From assembly GCF_000971985.1 (NCBI RefSeq), contig NZ_LAQQ01000005.1, positions 310,001-374,000 of the forward strand: a stretch of DNA of 64,000 nucleotides, read 5' to 3'. Positions 8,851-18,319 of this stretch are shown piece after piece. A model generated the notes under the pieces. That model did no database searches. It worked only from the letters and a program-made list of their open reading frames with translations, and was not told the origin of the DNA. Numbering within the stretch: the first letter of the stretch is position 1; each line of letters opens with the position of its first letter. This DNA comes from Paenibacillus dauci. Lineage in GTDB: Bacteria > Bacillota > Bacilli > Paenibacillales > Paenibacillaceae. The translations under genes and the position numbers were made by a program.

Positions 8851-8927
8851 AAAAAGCAGATACCGGATAGATTACAGAAGGCTAGGATCATTCACAGCCT
8901 TCTGCACCAAACCGGTGTCTGCTTTTT
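8851..8927. terminator. Nested bidirectional terminator after the dihydroxyacetone kinase gene
   Basis: Outer arms AAAAAGCAGAtACCGG and CCGGTgTCTGCTTTTT enclose a second hairpin CAGAAGGCT/AGCCTTCTG. T runs are present on both strands. The rest of 8646-8948 shows no gene. Confidence 0.85.
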
Positions 8928-8948
8928 ACAAATAGATAGGAATGAATA

Positions 8949-10709
8949 TTAACGAAGACTATCCGATAATGTCGTGAAAATAATGCCAAGTGCATGAGCG
9001 CCTGCATCCGGATAGCCGAGACTGCGCTCGCCGACCGTTCCGGCACGACCCATACGGGCTACGATATCCTTGGTACTGGCCGCACCGTGTACAGCTGCTT
9101 CGGCTCCTTTGCGGAAAGCGGTATGCATGTCATCGTCGGACTGTGCACTTTGTGACCAGCTGTCTGCACAGGGTACCAGTGCATCAATCAGCGTCTTGTC
9201 ACCTACGACAGCTCCCCGTCCAAACGAACGCTCGCCGGTCGACTGGATTCCTTCTACAGCAGCCTGCATCATTTCCGCAAATTCGGCAACTGTCACTTCC
9301 TGTTTGTCCCCCGCCGCTTTGCCAGCTGCCCGGAAAGCAGAACCCCAGATCGGACCGGATGCTCCGCCGCAGGCTTCCATAATAATGAGTGACGACGCAT
9401 GAAGGAAACTGCCTATCGTCAGCTGATCCTGCGCCAGAACCTCTTTCCATTCCCGTTTCAACTGACGAAATCCCTTGGCAATACTCATGCCGAAGTCTCC
9501 ATCGCCTGCATGGGAATCCAGGTCACAAAACGGCACTTCATTGTCGATAATGACTTCGCTCATCTTATCAATCAGATAAATAAGATTACTTAGCTTCAGC
9601 GTATTTCCCTGGATCACTGCGTCCGCTTCAGGTGTCTCGACCTTATAGGATACCGGGTGGTCTGCTGCCGGTTCTTGCGCAGCTTCCGTATAGGACACAG
9701 GTTCCACCGGACCGGATACTTTGAATGCCGGTGTATCACTTTCCCGGGACAATAATGTTCTCAGCTCCTCATCCAGCTTCATGAAGGTCAGCGATATGCC
9801 TGCCATATCAATACTGGTCATATAATTCCCGACAAAGGCGCGATTGATCGAAATATTCTTCTCGGACAGCTCACGGGTAACCGCATGATTGAACAGGTAT
9901 AACTCCTGCAGCGGCGTAGCACCGAATCCGTTGACCAGAACAGCGATTTCACCATCAAATCCTTCGGTCAGCTGCATATCCTTCAAGAGATCATGCACCA
10001 TGCGCTGTGCCAGTGCATCCGCTGAAGCCATATCATCACGCTCGATACCCGGCTCACCGTGAATACCAACGCCATATTCGATTTCGTTCTCACCCAGCTC
10101 GAATGTAGGTGAACCTTTGGCTGGCACCGTGCAGGACGTTAGAGCAAAGCCAATACTGCGTACATTGGCAGCAGCCTTTTCGGCGGCAGCTTTGACTGCT
10201 TGCAGATCGCGCCCTTCCTCAGCGGCGGCACCGGCAATTTTATGTACAAGCACTGTACCGGCGACACCTCGGCGTCCGACCGTATACAGACTGTCTTCTA
10301 CGGCAATATCATCGTCCACTTTGACATAATCGACCTGAATACCGTCTTCCTCGCACAGGTAGGCTGCATTTTTGAAGTTCATCATATCGCCGCTGTAATT
10401 TTTAATAATCAGCAAGGCGCCCTTGGTACCGGCTGTAGCTTTGATCGCCTGATATACCTGTATCTGTGAAGGCGAAGCAAAAATATCTCCACATACTGCT
10501 GCATCAAGCATGCCTTTACCAATATAACCTCCATGTGCCGGTTCATGTCCGCTTCCTCCGCCGCTGATCAGTACGACTTTATCTTGTGGAATCTCTTTTT
10601 TCTTGATGACTTTATATTTGGGGATCAGTTCCAATTCGGGATGGGCGAGAACCATGCCTTTGGCCATTTCCAGTACCATGTCTTCTGCTTTGTTCATTAC
10701 CTTTTTCAT
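8949..10709 (-). CDS. dhaKL: Fused dihydroxyacetone kinase (DhaK-DhaL, ATP-dependent type)
   Basis: 586 residues. Residues 1-330 are a DhaK domain: the glycine-rich LISGGGSGHEPAHGGYIG and the His217 in GVGIHGEPG, which forms a covalent hemiaminal with the keto-substrate. After a linker of about 40 residues, the DhaL nucleotide-binding domain (about 375-586) carries HAGDGDFG, whose Asp residues hold Mg-ATP, and SGPIWGSAFRAAG. A single chain with both domains is the organisation of ATP-dependent kinases, and no PTS DhaM is nearby. It phosphorylates dihydroxyacetone or a related triose or tetrose; substrate range is open. The ATG follows GAGGAGG. It is transcribed alone. Confidence 0.92.
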   Translation of the reverse strand: MKKVMNKAEDMVLEMAKGMVLAHPELELIPKYKVIKKKEIPQDKVVLISGGGSGHEPAHGGYIGKGMLDAAVCGDIFASPSQIQVYQAIKATAGTKGALLIIKNYSGDMMNFKNAAYLCEEDGIQVDYVKVDDDIAVEDSLYTVGRRGVAGTVLVHKIAGAAAEEGRDLQAVKAAAEKAAANVRSIGFALTSCTVPAKGSPTFELGENEIEYGVGIHGEPGIERDDMASADALAQRMVHDLLKDMQLTEGFDGEIAVLVNGFGATPLQELYLFNHAVTRELSEKNISINRAFVGNYMTSIDMAGISLTFMKLDEELRTLLSRESDTPAFKVSGPVEPVSYTEAAQEPAADHPVSYKVETPEADAVIQGNTLKLSNLIYLIDKMSEVIIDNEVPFCDLDSHAGDGDFGMSIAKGFRQLKREWKEVLAQDQLTIGSFLHASSLIIMEACGGASGPIWGSAFRAAGKAAGDKQEVTVAEFAEMMQAAVEGIQSTGERSFGRGAVVGDKTLIDALVPCADSWSQSAQSDDDMHTAFRKGAEAAVHGAASTKDIVARMGRAGTVGERSLGYPDAGAHALGIIFTTLSDSLR

Positions 10710-10799
10710 TATAATGCCTCCTCTGATCTGTGAGATCGCTATGAATCGGATCGCTGCGCAGCGAATACGCGCAAACAGTATCTATTACCCTTCAATGTA

Positions 10800-10827
10800 C
10801 AGCTTGCCGCAGAGGTTCGGCAAGCTG
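10800..10827. terminator. Perfect 10-bp hairpin without T run
   Basis: CAGCTTGCCG and CGGCAAGCTG around an 8-base loop, just past the end of the DinB gene and upstream of dhaKL. It may end the DinB transcript or protect its 3' end; the lack of a T run makes intrinsic termination uncertain. Confidence 0.5.
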
Positions 10828-10847
10828 CTGCGATTGGGCCCTCCTGA

Positions 10848-11369
10848 TCAGGCAGACGGGATATTCGGTTGCTGCTGATACCAGTAGAATACATAATCCG
10901 TCATAGTGGATGCATGTCCCAACTGACGCAACATCGTGGAGATATTGCCGCGATGATAGGTTCCGTGATTGGCCACATGCAGCAGAATCTCCGATAACCG
11001 GACTTCACGAATACCAGCATAAGGATTATCCAGCACCATGCTCTGCTCCAGATCGGTCTGTTGATGCAAAGCAGCATGATACCGTTCCGACAATTGATCA
11101 AACCTGCTCGCGTACTCTTCGGTGCCAGACAGCACCTCGGTTGCGAGAGGCATCATGTCCTGCAGCGCCTTCCTCATCTCGATACCTGTGAAGATCCTGT
11201 ACCACATCTCGTCTACGGCATACATATGCGACAGTGCATGAGCGATCGTCGGGAAGGAACTGTTGACTTCCTGACTCAGTACAGTAGGCGGAAGTTCAGC
11301 AATTCTACCCAGAATCGTACGAGTAGCCCAGATATGATAATCAAACATTTCTACAGGGTGATTGGTCAT
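10848..11369 (-). CDS. DinB-family metal-dependent hydrolase-like protein
   Basis: 173 residues from the ATG at 11367-11369, chosen because AAAGGAGA lies 10 bases upstream; an earlier in-frame start would overlap the preceding regulator gene. The DinB four-helix bundle is recognisable from MFDYHIWATRTILGRIAEL. Its metal-binding His residues appear in HALSHMYAVDEMWY and HVANHGTYHRGNI. Family members include thiol-transferases (bacillithiol-dependent) and many proteins of unknown activity. It follows a WYL-type regulator by 76 bases in the same direction, a common pairing that suggests the regulator controls it. Confidence 0.85.
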   Translation of the reverse strand: MTNHPVEMFDYHIWATRTILGRIAELPPTVLSQEVNSSFPTIAHALSHMYAVDEMWYRIFTGIEMRKALQDMMPLATEVLSGTEEYASRFDQLSERYHAALHQQTDLEQSMVLDNPYAGIREVRLSEILLHVANHGTYHRGNISTMLRQLGHASTMTDYVFYWYQQQPNIPSA

Positions 11370-11445
11370 AAATAACATTCTCCTTTGAATATAAGATGGA
11401 TGGAAACTGACTTCATTATAAAAAAAGAAGTATGACAGCAGTCTG

Positions 11446-12366
11446 TCATATTTCTTCATAGAGTCGGAGTGTTTTTTGAAGCTGTTCCTTGAGAATGCTG
11501 CGCAGCCCAGTTGGCTGCATTACCTCTACCCCACTGCCAAAGCTTAGCAAGATCGAACAGAGCCAGCGAGCTTCGAGAGGCTTGTAGACGCTAATCCGCA
11601 TCGTCATACTGCCATCTTCATGAAATTCCCTGTCCATCTGCTGGAACTGATCGAGTGCTTCGGCCAGTGCTTCCGGTTGTACCCGGATGACCACTTCTTC
11701 CAGCTCACGGGGCATACTGCTCCACCAGTCAACCTGGCTTTCTCCAGGTACTTCGTGATGGGCCTGAAAAGGCTCTGTCGTCAACTCCACATCCATCATC
11801 CGCGACAACCGGAACTCCCGATATTCCTGCCGATTACGGCAGTATCCATATACATACCAGTTACCGTATTTGAAATAAAGATGTACAGACTCTATATCAC
11901 GGCTCGTACGCACATTATCTGCATTAATATAATCAAACTGTACAACCTGCCGCTGGGTAATGGCTGTGCGCAAATGGGCAAGTACATGGGGCGCTGTACG
12001 CCTGGTCTCCAGATCCACACTCAGACTCGGCGGGTGATGCTCCGCTTCTATCGTCTGCAGCCGCTCAATCGTCGATTGTACGCGCTCATCCTGAAATACA
12101 GAAGACAGACTGCGCAGTACAGTGATCAGAGAAGCCACATCATAGGAACCAAGCAGGCTTTTGTCCATTTTGTATCCCTGCATCATGCCATAGCCACCAT
12201 GGGTGCCCTGATGGGAAATGACCGGGAACCCTGCAGCACAGATGACATCAATATCCCGGTAAATGGTTCGCTGGGATACCTGAAACTCTTCAGCCAGCGT
12301 AGCAGCAGACAGAATCTCATGATTCAGCAGTTTATAGATGATGGAGATTAGACGTTCCAGTTTCAT
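11446..12366 (-). CDS. WYL-domain transcriptional regulator (DeoR-type HTH)
   Basis: 306 residues. An N-terminal helix-turn-helix (about 5-60) reads RLISIIYKLLNHEILSAATL, then QVSQRTIYRDIDVI, typical of HTH_11. The WYL domain (about 135-220) contains FDYINADNV, GNWYVYGYCRN and the FRLSRM segment. A C-terminal extension domain (about 230-306) follows. These proteins bind DNA and sense ligands or nucleic acid via the WYL domain. The ATG follows AAGGAGCGGTAC, only 10 bases after the stop of the upstream dehydrogenase gene, so it is probably in one operon with that gene and the downstream DinB gene. Confidence 0.9.
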   Translation of the reverse strand: MKLERLISIIYKLLNHEILSAATLAEEFQVSQRTIYRDIDVICAAGFPVISHQGTHGGYGMMQGYKMDKSLLGSYDVASLITVLRSLSSVFQDERVQSTIERLQTIEAEHHPPSLSVDLETRRTAPHVLAHLRTAITQRQVVQFDYINADNVRTSRDIESVHLYFKYGNWYVYGYCRNRQEYREFRLSRMMDVELTTEPFQAHHEVPGESQVDWWSSMPRELEEVVIRVQPEALAEALDQFQQMDREFHEDGSMTMRISVYKPLEARWLCSILLSFGSGVEVMQPTGLRSILKEQLQKTLRLYEEI

Positions 12367-12376
12367 GTACCGCTCC

Positions 12377-13168
12377 TTATCCTACAAATAATGACTCACT
12401 GCCATCGACATAGATGATCGAACCACTTACATGCGCAGAATCGTCCGACAGCAGGAATAATACAACATTTGCTACCTGATCGGATGTACCGTTGCCTTCA
12501 GGTAAAGGAACCGTTCCGTCCGGGTATTCCACCTTTTTAACTTTCATGGCTTTCATTTCCGGCATCTGGTTGCCTGTACCCTGGATATTCGTCTCGATGG
12601 TACCTGGGGCAACGATATTCACCCGGATATTGTATGGCGCCAATTCAAAAGCAGCCATTTGTCCAAAAGCAGCAATCGAAGCCTTGGATGTGCTGTAAGC
12701 CGCAAAACCCTGCTGGGAAAATACCCGTGTACCGCTGAGCGAGCTGGTAAGTGCAATACTGCCTTTACCATTTTGCTTCAGATAGGGAATTGCATATTTT
12801 ACACTGGTAAAAGCACCTTTGACATTATTGGTCATTGTTGTGTCCCATTCCTCATCCGGAATAGCTTCGATCGGACCGACCACCCCAAGAATACCAGCAT
12901 TGGCAAACAGGGTATCGATCTGGCCCCACTGCTCGGCAATCTGCTCCAGGGCCTGCTTGTATTCCTGGGGAACCGAGATATCGGCTGTGAATGCGAGCGC
13001 TTCTCCGCCGGCATCCTCTATAATCTTCCTGGTCTCCTGTACGTCTTCTTCGGTTTTGTTGATCAATCCGACCCGAGCTCCTTCGGCAGCCAGGCGGATT
13101 GCCGCTGCACGTCCAATCCCCGAACCTGCTCCTGTTACGATAGCTACTTTCCCTTTCATCCGATCCAT
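12377..13168 (-). CDS. Short-chain dehydrogenase/reductase
   Basis: 263 residues, a classical SDR. The cofactor motif TGAGSGIG is at about residues 12-19, NAGILG at about 90, the catalytic Ser in TSSLSG and the YSTSK Tyr-Lys pair at about 157-161. The start of the cofactor pocket ends in GLINKTEE without a clear NADP arginine, so NAD is more likely. The substrate is unknown. An insertion of about 20 residues (QMPEMKAMKVKKVEYPDG) after the substrate loop departs from the commonest SDRs. The ATG follows GAGGAGC. Probably first gene of the operon with the WYL regulator and DinB. Confidence 0.9.
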   Translation of the reverse strand: MDRMKGKVAIVTGAGSGIGRAAAIRLAAEGARVGLINKTEEDVQETRKIIEDAGGEALAFTADISVPQEYKQALEQIAEQWGQIDTLFANAGILGVVGPIEAIPDEEWDTTMTNNVKGAFTSVKYAIPYLKQNGKGSIALTSSLSGTRVFSQQGFAAYSTSKASIAAFGQMAAFELAPYNIRVNIVAPGTIETNIQGTGNQMPEMKAMKVKKVEYPDGTVPLPEGNGTSDQVANVVLFLLSDDSAHVSGSIIYVDGSESLFVG

Positions 13169-13269
13169 ATCATCCAGCTCCTCTGTTATGATGGTTTCAG
13201 CAGATTCTTATGAAGTAAGCGTTATCTTATCGAACAGTTATTACCCTTGATTATGGTAAATGATTTCAT

Positions 13270-13923
13270 TTAAAGCGTCATATATCGACCGTATCTTGCC
13301 AGATACTCTTCTTTTTCTTTGTAATCAGGCATAATCCCGCCAACCTTGCGCCAGAAGGAACGGTCATGATTCATATGCAGCAAGTGGCACAGCTCATGAA
13401 CAATAACGTAATCGATAACCTCGACAGGTGCCATGGCAAGCCGGTAGTTGAAGGTTAGCTTTTTGTCAAAGCTGCAGCTGCCCCATTTGGTTGTCGATTC
13501 AACGATATCAATACTCTTCGGTTTGACCTTTAGCTGCTGCTGGTAGGCGGCAATCCGCTGATTGATCACTTTTTTACAGCTGGAAAAATAGAACTTTTTG
13601 AGTCGGTTACGCAGCATATCCTCATCGGCATCTGTGGTCTCAATCAACTCCTCCAGCTTGTGCTCACGCCCCAGATACATAAAGGTACCATAGTCTTCAT
13701 ACGCTCTCGCTTCCGGTGCTGGCTGCCTGCTGCTTAATCGGCGCAGATTGTCCAGCACCCACTCGCTATGTTGCTCGACAAGACGGATAATAGCGTCTTC
13801 CGGTGTACCATTAGGTGCTTTCACGGTCAGCAGACCGTTTGGATCGAGCTGGATCGATACTTTTTTGCGTTTGGAATACTGTACATTGCAGGCTATATTC
13901 TGGTTCTGAATCGTAATGTTCAT
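13270..13923 (-). CDS. YgjP-type zinc metallopeptidase-like protein (DUF45)
   Basis: 217 residues. The C-terminal half has the gluzincin-like HELCHLLHMNHDRSFW: HExxH binds zinc and supplies the catalytic Glu, and the downstream His in the MNHDRSFW segment is the third ligand. Upstream TKWGSCSFDKKLTFNYRL is the other diagnostic stretch of the DUF45/WLM group. Proteins of this group are linked to restriction-modification and to protein-DNA crosslink repair peptidases, but no restriction genes are here. It stands alone between two dehydrogenase genes, and no signal peptide is seen, so it acts in the cytoplasm. Natural substrate unknown. Confidence 0.87.
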   Translation of the reverse strand: MNITIQNQNIACNVQYSKRKKVSIQLDPNGLLTVKAPNGTPEDAIIRLVEQHSEWVLDNLRRLSSRQPAPEARAYEDYGTFMYLGREHKLEELIETTDADEDMLRNRLKKFYFSSCKKVINQRIAAYQQQLKVKPKSIDIVESTTKWGSCSFDKKLTFNYRLAMAPVEVIDYVIVHELCHLLHMNHDRSFWRKVGGIMPDYKEKEEYLARYGRYMTL

Positions 13924-14027
13924 GGCAATCTTCTTTCTTATGGATTCGTTGGAATGTGCAGATGCACAGGTGATCCTATCATATCACATCCGGGACGTTC
14001 CAGAAGCTACTATAGATACAGGATAAC

Positions 14028-14062
14028 AAAAGAGCAGCACCGGTATGCGGTGCTGCTCTTTT
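14028..14062. terminator. Strong bidirectional terminator
   Basis: AAAAGAGCAGCACCG and CGGTGCTGCTCTTTT, 15 perfect pairs around a 5-base loop, with A and T runs on both sides. It ends the minus-strand SDR transcript (stop at 14106). Confidence 0.92.
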
Positions 14063-14105
14063 TGCTATATTTACAGGTGACCTATTTGCTTGGCAAATCG
14101 GGCAA

Positions 14106-14870
14106 TTACATCACTTGATCGGTTGGACGAATCAGCACTTCATTGACAGCCACATGCCGTGGACGAGTCACAATATATTCGATCGCTTCGGCAATATCCT
14201 GAGCTTCCAGCAACTCGATATCACTGAAACTCTTCATGCTCTGTTCACGAACTTCATCCCGCAGATGAGAGCTTAGTTCGGTCTTTACTGCCCCCGGTTC
14301 CACAGCAGCTACGCGCACACTTTGACCGGCTACTTCCTGACGCAGTGCATCGGTAAAGGCGGCTACGCCGAATTTGGTCAGATTATAGACCGCTCCACCT
14401 GCCATCGTTTTTCGTCCAGCTACCGAACTGATATTAATCAGATCGGTTACTTTACGATCAGAGATCGAGGCGCTTTTTACCAGATGCGGCAGTGCGGCAT
14501 GAGATACATACAGCAGACCATTTACATTAATGGATACCATGCGTTCCCATTCTTCCAGCGGCGCATCCGATGCAGGACCCAGCAGCATAACGCCGGCATT
14601 GTTGACTACCGTATCAAGACGTCCATACTCCTCGACTGTACGGGTAACCGCCTGCTCCGCCTGTTTTTGATCTGTAATATCCGCTTCGATTACGAGCGCT
14701 TTGCCACCGCTCGCTGTAATCTCTGCTGCCAGCTGTTCCAGACGATCTTTGCGGCGTGCCACGATAGCTACCGCAGCTCCCTGTGCAGCGAGCGTTTTCG
14801 CTGTAGCTTCACCAATTCCGCTGCTTGCTCCTGTGATTAGTGCGACTGTTCCCTGTAGTTTGGCTGTCAT
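14106..14870 (-). CDS. Short-chain dehydrogenase/reductase (YdfG-like)
   Basis: 254 residues with TGASSGIG near residue 14, NNAGVMLLGP near 92, a Ser in NISSVAGRK and YNLTK around 162-166. IVARRKDRLEQL after the second strand contains the basic pair typical of NADP users. The C-terminal NEVLIRPTDQVM is characteristic of the YdfG group of NADP-dependent 3-hydroxy-acid or serine dehydrogenases, though activity on other carbonyls is equally possible. Monocistronic, ATG after GGAGTGC, ending at the strong terminator 14028-14062. Its neighbour to the right is a TetM-like GTPase read in the same direction with about 155 bases between. Confidence 0.9.
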   Translation of the reverse strand: MTAKLQGTVALITGASSGIGEATAKTLAAQGAAVAIVARRKDRLEQLAAEITASGGKALVIEADITDQKQAEQAVTRTVEEYGRLDTVVNNAGVMLLGPASDAPLEEWERMVSINVNGLLYVSHAALPHLVKSASISDRKVTDLINISSVAGRKTMAGGAVYNLTKFGVAAFTDALRQEVAGQSVRVAAVEPGAVKTELSSHLRDEVREQSMKSFSDIELLEAQDIAEAIEYIVTRPRHVAVNEVLIRPTDQVM

Positions 14871-15025
14871 GTGTAAGCACTCCTTTGACGGTTATATTAA
14901 AGTCAGATATGAATTGCGACTTTTGGATACATACTAACTTTGTATTACCACCAGCAGAGTCCACTAATCACTTATAGCAATTTTATTTTCCAAAACTTAA
15001 TTTTGAAATCTTGTTATTGAACCTG

Positions 15026-16990
15026 TTAAGCATGCATATGATCTTTGGCTTCCTGCCAGGGTACCGAATACCCCTGCCCTTTGGCACAAAAAATCGAAGA
15101 AGAAGAATAGAGCGGATCGGCTTCCTTGCGATACTGCTTACGTTCAATCACTTCCTGCTGATTATGACATGGATGGTAACCATCGAAGGTCAGGCTGATC
15201 ATTCCTTTGCCATGGGTAAAGGAAGCCAGTTCCGCGCTGTAGTTCATAAAGGTCGCTACCGGTACTCGGCCAGTCAGAAGACAGTGTGTTGCCGTCATCT
15301 CGGGGGATTCGATGGTTCCATGCGCTTGTTGCACATCGGACATAATACGCCCCATATGCTCCAGCTCGGTGCGGATTTTGAACTGGTAATACGGCTCCAG
15401 CACGATATTGTCGGCCTGCTCCAGTCCCTGACGAATCGCACGATACGTCGCTTCACGGAAATCGCCCCCGCTCGTATGCTTGTTGTGCGCCCTGCCGGTG
15501 AGCAGTGTAATAACGGTATCAGTTAATCCGGCTCCGGTCAGAAGACCATGATGTTCACGTTCCAGTACATGCTGGCCGACCAGATTCTGATAACCGACCG
15601 CCAGCTGATCCGGATGGCAGGCATTGCGAAACGTAATACCACTGCCTCTTGCTCCGGGCTCCAACTGTAGATGGACTTCAGCATAATGACGCAGCGGTTC
15701 AAAATGACCATACCCGGTTACCGAATTGCTGATGGTTTCCTTGTATAGAATCTCCGGCGGTTCAAAAGTAACCTGTACCCGAAAGCGATCCAGCAGCACT
15801 TTCTCCAGAATCTCCAGTTGGATCGCTCCCATCACCTGAATATGCAGCTCCTGCAGCTGCTCTTCCCAGGTTACGCCAAGCGATGGATCTTCCGCCTCCA
15901 GCTCGCGGAAAATACGCAGTACGTCCCGGATAGGCAGTTCAGACGGATAGTTCACTCGCGAAGTCAATGCCGGGATGAGCTGAAATGGACGATTGCCAGT
16001 ATGATCACCTAACCCGGTTAGAGGACCTGCTTCGGTCAGTCCGGTTACAGCGAACAGTTCACCAGCGGCAGCATGATCTGCTGATTGATACTTCTCGCCA
16101 TTATAGATACGTATGCTGGTAATCTTCTCTTCCATCATCTGACTGGACAGACTCGAGGCATAGGTCAGATTGTCCCGTACACGGAGTGTGCCTTGTAGTG
16201 CTTTGATATATGTAACTCTCGTTCCGCTGCTATCATGACCAATCTTGTACACTTGCCCGGCAAATGGCTGCTCGGCATCGTAGTCTGTGATCGTTAGCCG
16301 ATCCAGCTGCTCCAGAAATCGTGTAATGCCCTCATCCTGCAGAGCCGAACCATACATGCAAGGATACAGTTGGCCTTCACGAATCATGCGGATCATGGCT
16401 GCTTCCCACTGTTCTTCGGTCACTTTACCATCCAGATAGGCACTCAGCAGCACTTCATCCCGCTCTGCCAACAGAGTCTGCAGTTCCTCACTCACCGGTT
16501 CATGCTGATCAAGATTCCAGTATCGGGTAAAGTCGGCTGCATCTGGTGTCAGCAGATCTTGAATCTCCTGCATTACCCTGTCTGCATCTGCACCGATCCG
16601 GTCCATTTTATTAATAAAAAAGAAAGTCGGGATCTGGTATTCCTGCAGCAATTGCCAGATAGTCTCTGTATGCCCTTCAATACCCTCGACTGCACTTATC
16701 AGTACCACCGCATAATCCATCATGCGCAGTGCCCGCTCCATCTCGGCCGAGAAATCGGCATGTCCCGGTGTATCCAGCAAATAATATACTGATTCTCTAT
16801 ACTGCATCACAGCCTGACCGGCAAATACGGTAATTCCGCGTGTTCGCTCGATCTCGTGGTTATCCATAAAAGTATCCTGATGATCCACTCTGCCCCGGCT
16901 GCGAATGCTACGGGTATGATATAAAAGCTGCTCGGCAAATGTCGTCTTGCCTGCATCCACATGCGCCAGCATGCCAATCGTCTTATTCAT
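15026..16990 (-). CDS. TetM/TetO-like translational GTPase (ribosomal protection family)
   Basis: 654 residues, close to the 639 of TetM. The G domain is complete: AHVDAGKTT (G1), RTRGITVF (G2), DTPGHADF (G3), NKMDRIG (G4). EF-G-like domains II, III, IV and V follow, ending near FCAKGQGYSV. TetM relatives bind the ribosome and push tetracycline off the decoding site. In domain IV the loop that carries YSPVS in TetM and TetO is here RAHNKHTSGGDFREATYRAI, and a resistance role is therefore uncertain. It could instead be a housekeeping or stress EF-G-like factor. It is transcribed alone, with no leader peptide attenuator that I can recognise and no mobile element nearby, so it looks native to the chromosome. 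Confidence 0.85.
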   Translation of the reverse strand: MNKTIGMLAHVDAGKTTFAEQLLYHTRSIRSRGRVDHQDTFMDNHEIERTRGITVFAGQAVMQYRESVYYLLDTPGHADFSAEMERALRMMDYAVVLISAVEGIEGHTETIWQLLQEYQIPTFFFINKMDRIGADADRVMQEIQDLLTPDAADFTRYWNLDQHEPVSEELQTLLAERDEVLLSAYLDGKVTEEQWEAAMIRMIREGQLYPCMYGSALQDEGITRFLEQLDRLTITDYDAEQPFAGQVYKIGHDSSGTRVTYIKALQGTLRVRDNLTYASSLSSQMMEEKITSIRIYNGEKYQSADHAAAGELFAVTGLTEAGPLTGLGDHTGNRPFQLIPALTSRVNYPSELPIRDVLRIFRELEAEDPSLGVTWEEQLQELHIQVMGAIQLEILEKVLLDRFRVQVTFEPPEILYKETISNSVTGYGHFEPLRHYAEVHLQLEPGARGSGITFRNACHPDQLAVGYQNLVGQHVLEREHHGLLTGAGLTDTVITLLTGRAHNKHTSGGDFREATYRAIRQGLEQADNIVLEPYYQFKIRTELEHMGRIMSDVQQAHGTIESPEMTATHCLLTGRVPVATFMNYSAELASFTHGKGMISLTFDGYHPCHNQQEVIERKQYRKEADPLYSSSSIFCAKGQGYSVPWQEAKDHMHA

Positions 16991-17087
16991 AGATAGTCTC
17001 CCTGGTTCTGTTCATTATACTTGCTGACCTAGAGGACAGCAGATGATCTTTCCATTATCGCATAGATTTGCTACGTGTCAGCACAGC

Positions 17088-17121
17088 AATGCCGGATTTC
17101 CTGTTAGAGGAATCCGGCATT
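17088..17121. terminator. Hairpin past the hydrolase gene
   Basis: AATGCCGGATTtCC and GGAATCCGGCATT pair over 13 bases with a short loop. There is only a weak T stretch, so termination is likely but not certain. Confidence 0.65.
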
Positions 17122-17143
17122 GGCATTTTGTGATATATCTCTT

Positions 17144-17950
17144 TTATTCCGGCATCTGACTCTGGATCAGCCATTCCCGGCATTCCGGCCACCAGAGATC
17201 ATATTGGGCTGATTCCCGGTGTCCCATATTGGGAATCAGTGTGACAGCTACTGTGTTGCGGTGATCCTGATACATATCCGCCATTTCTGCCTGGAAGCGC
17301 AGTGCACCATCCGGCGGTACATGAGTGTCCTCTTCACCACATATAAAATGAATCGCCGGATGGTGATTATAGGCAGGCAGATGGGTCAGCGGATTCAGCT
17401 GGTTATACCAGTAAGCCGCATAGGCATCCGGCTCACCAGCAGGGACGGGCGTACCGGGCTGACAGATATCCTCCATACCGGGACGCAGCCAGTCCGGTGT
17501 GGCAACGACTGCCGCTACCTTGTGAATACGGCTGTCAATACCAGCAGCTGCAACAGCAATATCGCCACCCATCGATAACCCGCCTATTTGTACATAAGGA
17601 TCGACCTGTAGCTCATGGATGGCCCAATCAACAACACGCAGGGTATCTACGGTAGTCTGTCCCAGAATTGGCCACATATAACGCCGGAAATTGCCGAATA
17701 CTCTGCCAAATAAATCTTCTTCATCCTTTAGACTACGTTCACCATGCTGCCAGGCATCCAGACTGACAGCGATAAATCCGAGTCCAGCCAATTCTTCCAG
17801 CATGGGCTGCATCGTTTCTTTGGAACCATTAAATGGATGCAGCAGGATAATCAGCTGCCGCCGGGAAGGGCTGATTTCCGGTTCTGACCATAATACGGGG
17901 ATATGATCGACCCATGTAGATCGTGTAACAATGGATTGTTGTTCGCTCAT
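17144..17950 (-). CDS. Alpha/beta hydrolase (dienelactone/prolyl-oligopeptidase-like)
   Basis: 268 residues. The oxyanion region is ILLHPFNGSKE, the nucleophile elbow is GLSMGGD (Ser about 126), the acid lies in CGEEDTHVP and the catalytic His in NMGHRES near the C-terminus. No signal peptide, so cytoplasmic. The lid region between strands contains two Trp-rich segments (PDWLRPGMED, AYWYNQLNP). The layout resembles Bacillus YitV-type esterases. An esterase or related hydrolase activity is reasonable; the substrate is unknown. ATG follows CAGGAGGTTACATA. It is a single-gene unit, with about 370 bases of non-coding DNA before the next gene. Confidence 0.85.
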   Translation of the reverse strand: MSEQQSIVTRSTWVDHIPVLWSEPEISPSRRQLIILLHPFNGSKETMQPMLEELAGLGFIAVSLDAWQHGERSLKDEEDLFGRVFGNFRRYMWPILGQTTVDTLRVVDWAIHELQVDPYVQIGGLSMGGDIAVAAAGIDSRIHKVAAVVATPDWLRPGMEDICQPGTPVPAGEPDAYAAYWYNQLNPLTHLPAYNHHPAIHFICGEEDTHVPPDGALRFQAEMADMYQDHRNTVAVTLIPNMGHRESAQYDLWWPECREWLIQSQMPE

Positions 17951-18218
17951 TATGTAACCTCCTGATAGTCCAGCTTGATCGCTGTGGACAACATTATGAT
18001 TTCGTTTGTATACGCTTCATCTACCACTACCTCTCTCCTGCTTATTCGAAACATTATCTTCAAAGAGAGTACGCCAGTCGACCTGTTCTGTCAGTTAAAA
18101 GGGATACAGTGGATCGCCCTTTTGTTGTTACTACGGACTTGTGTGATGCTCCTATTACTGTATGTAATATTACTGCTCACCTGATTATGATTACAGCTTG
18201 TCGGAGACGATTTTTATC

Positions 18219-18273
18219 AAAAACGCCTTTGCCGGCAGTTGATCCTGGATGCAGGAGACTGCCGGCAAAGGCG
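18219..18273 (-). terminator. Strong terminator of the OYE operon
   Basis: Sixteen perfect pairs (18224-18239 with 18258-18273, core TTTGCCGGCAGT), followed on the minus strand by TTTTTGATAAAAATC. It ends the SDR-phosphatase-OYE transcript. The remaining part of 17951-18319 contains no gene. Confidence 0.92.
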
Positions 18274-18319
18274 CGATATTATAAATTCTATATGCAGACT
18301 GTTAGCTACTCATTATTAT

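Noticed and set aside
15026..16990. Acquired tetracycline resistance gene on a mobile element
   Set aside because: No leader peptide attenuator, conjugation gene or repeat nearby, base use like its neighbours, and the domain IV loop is not that of TetM.
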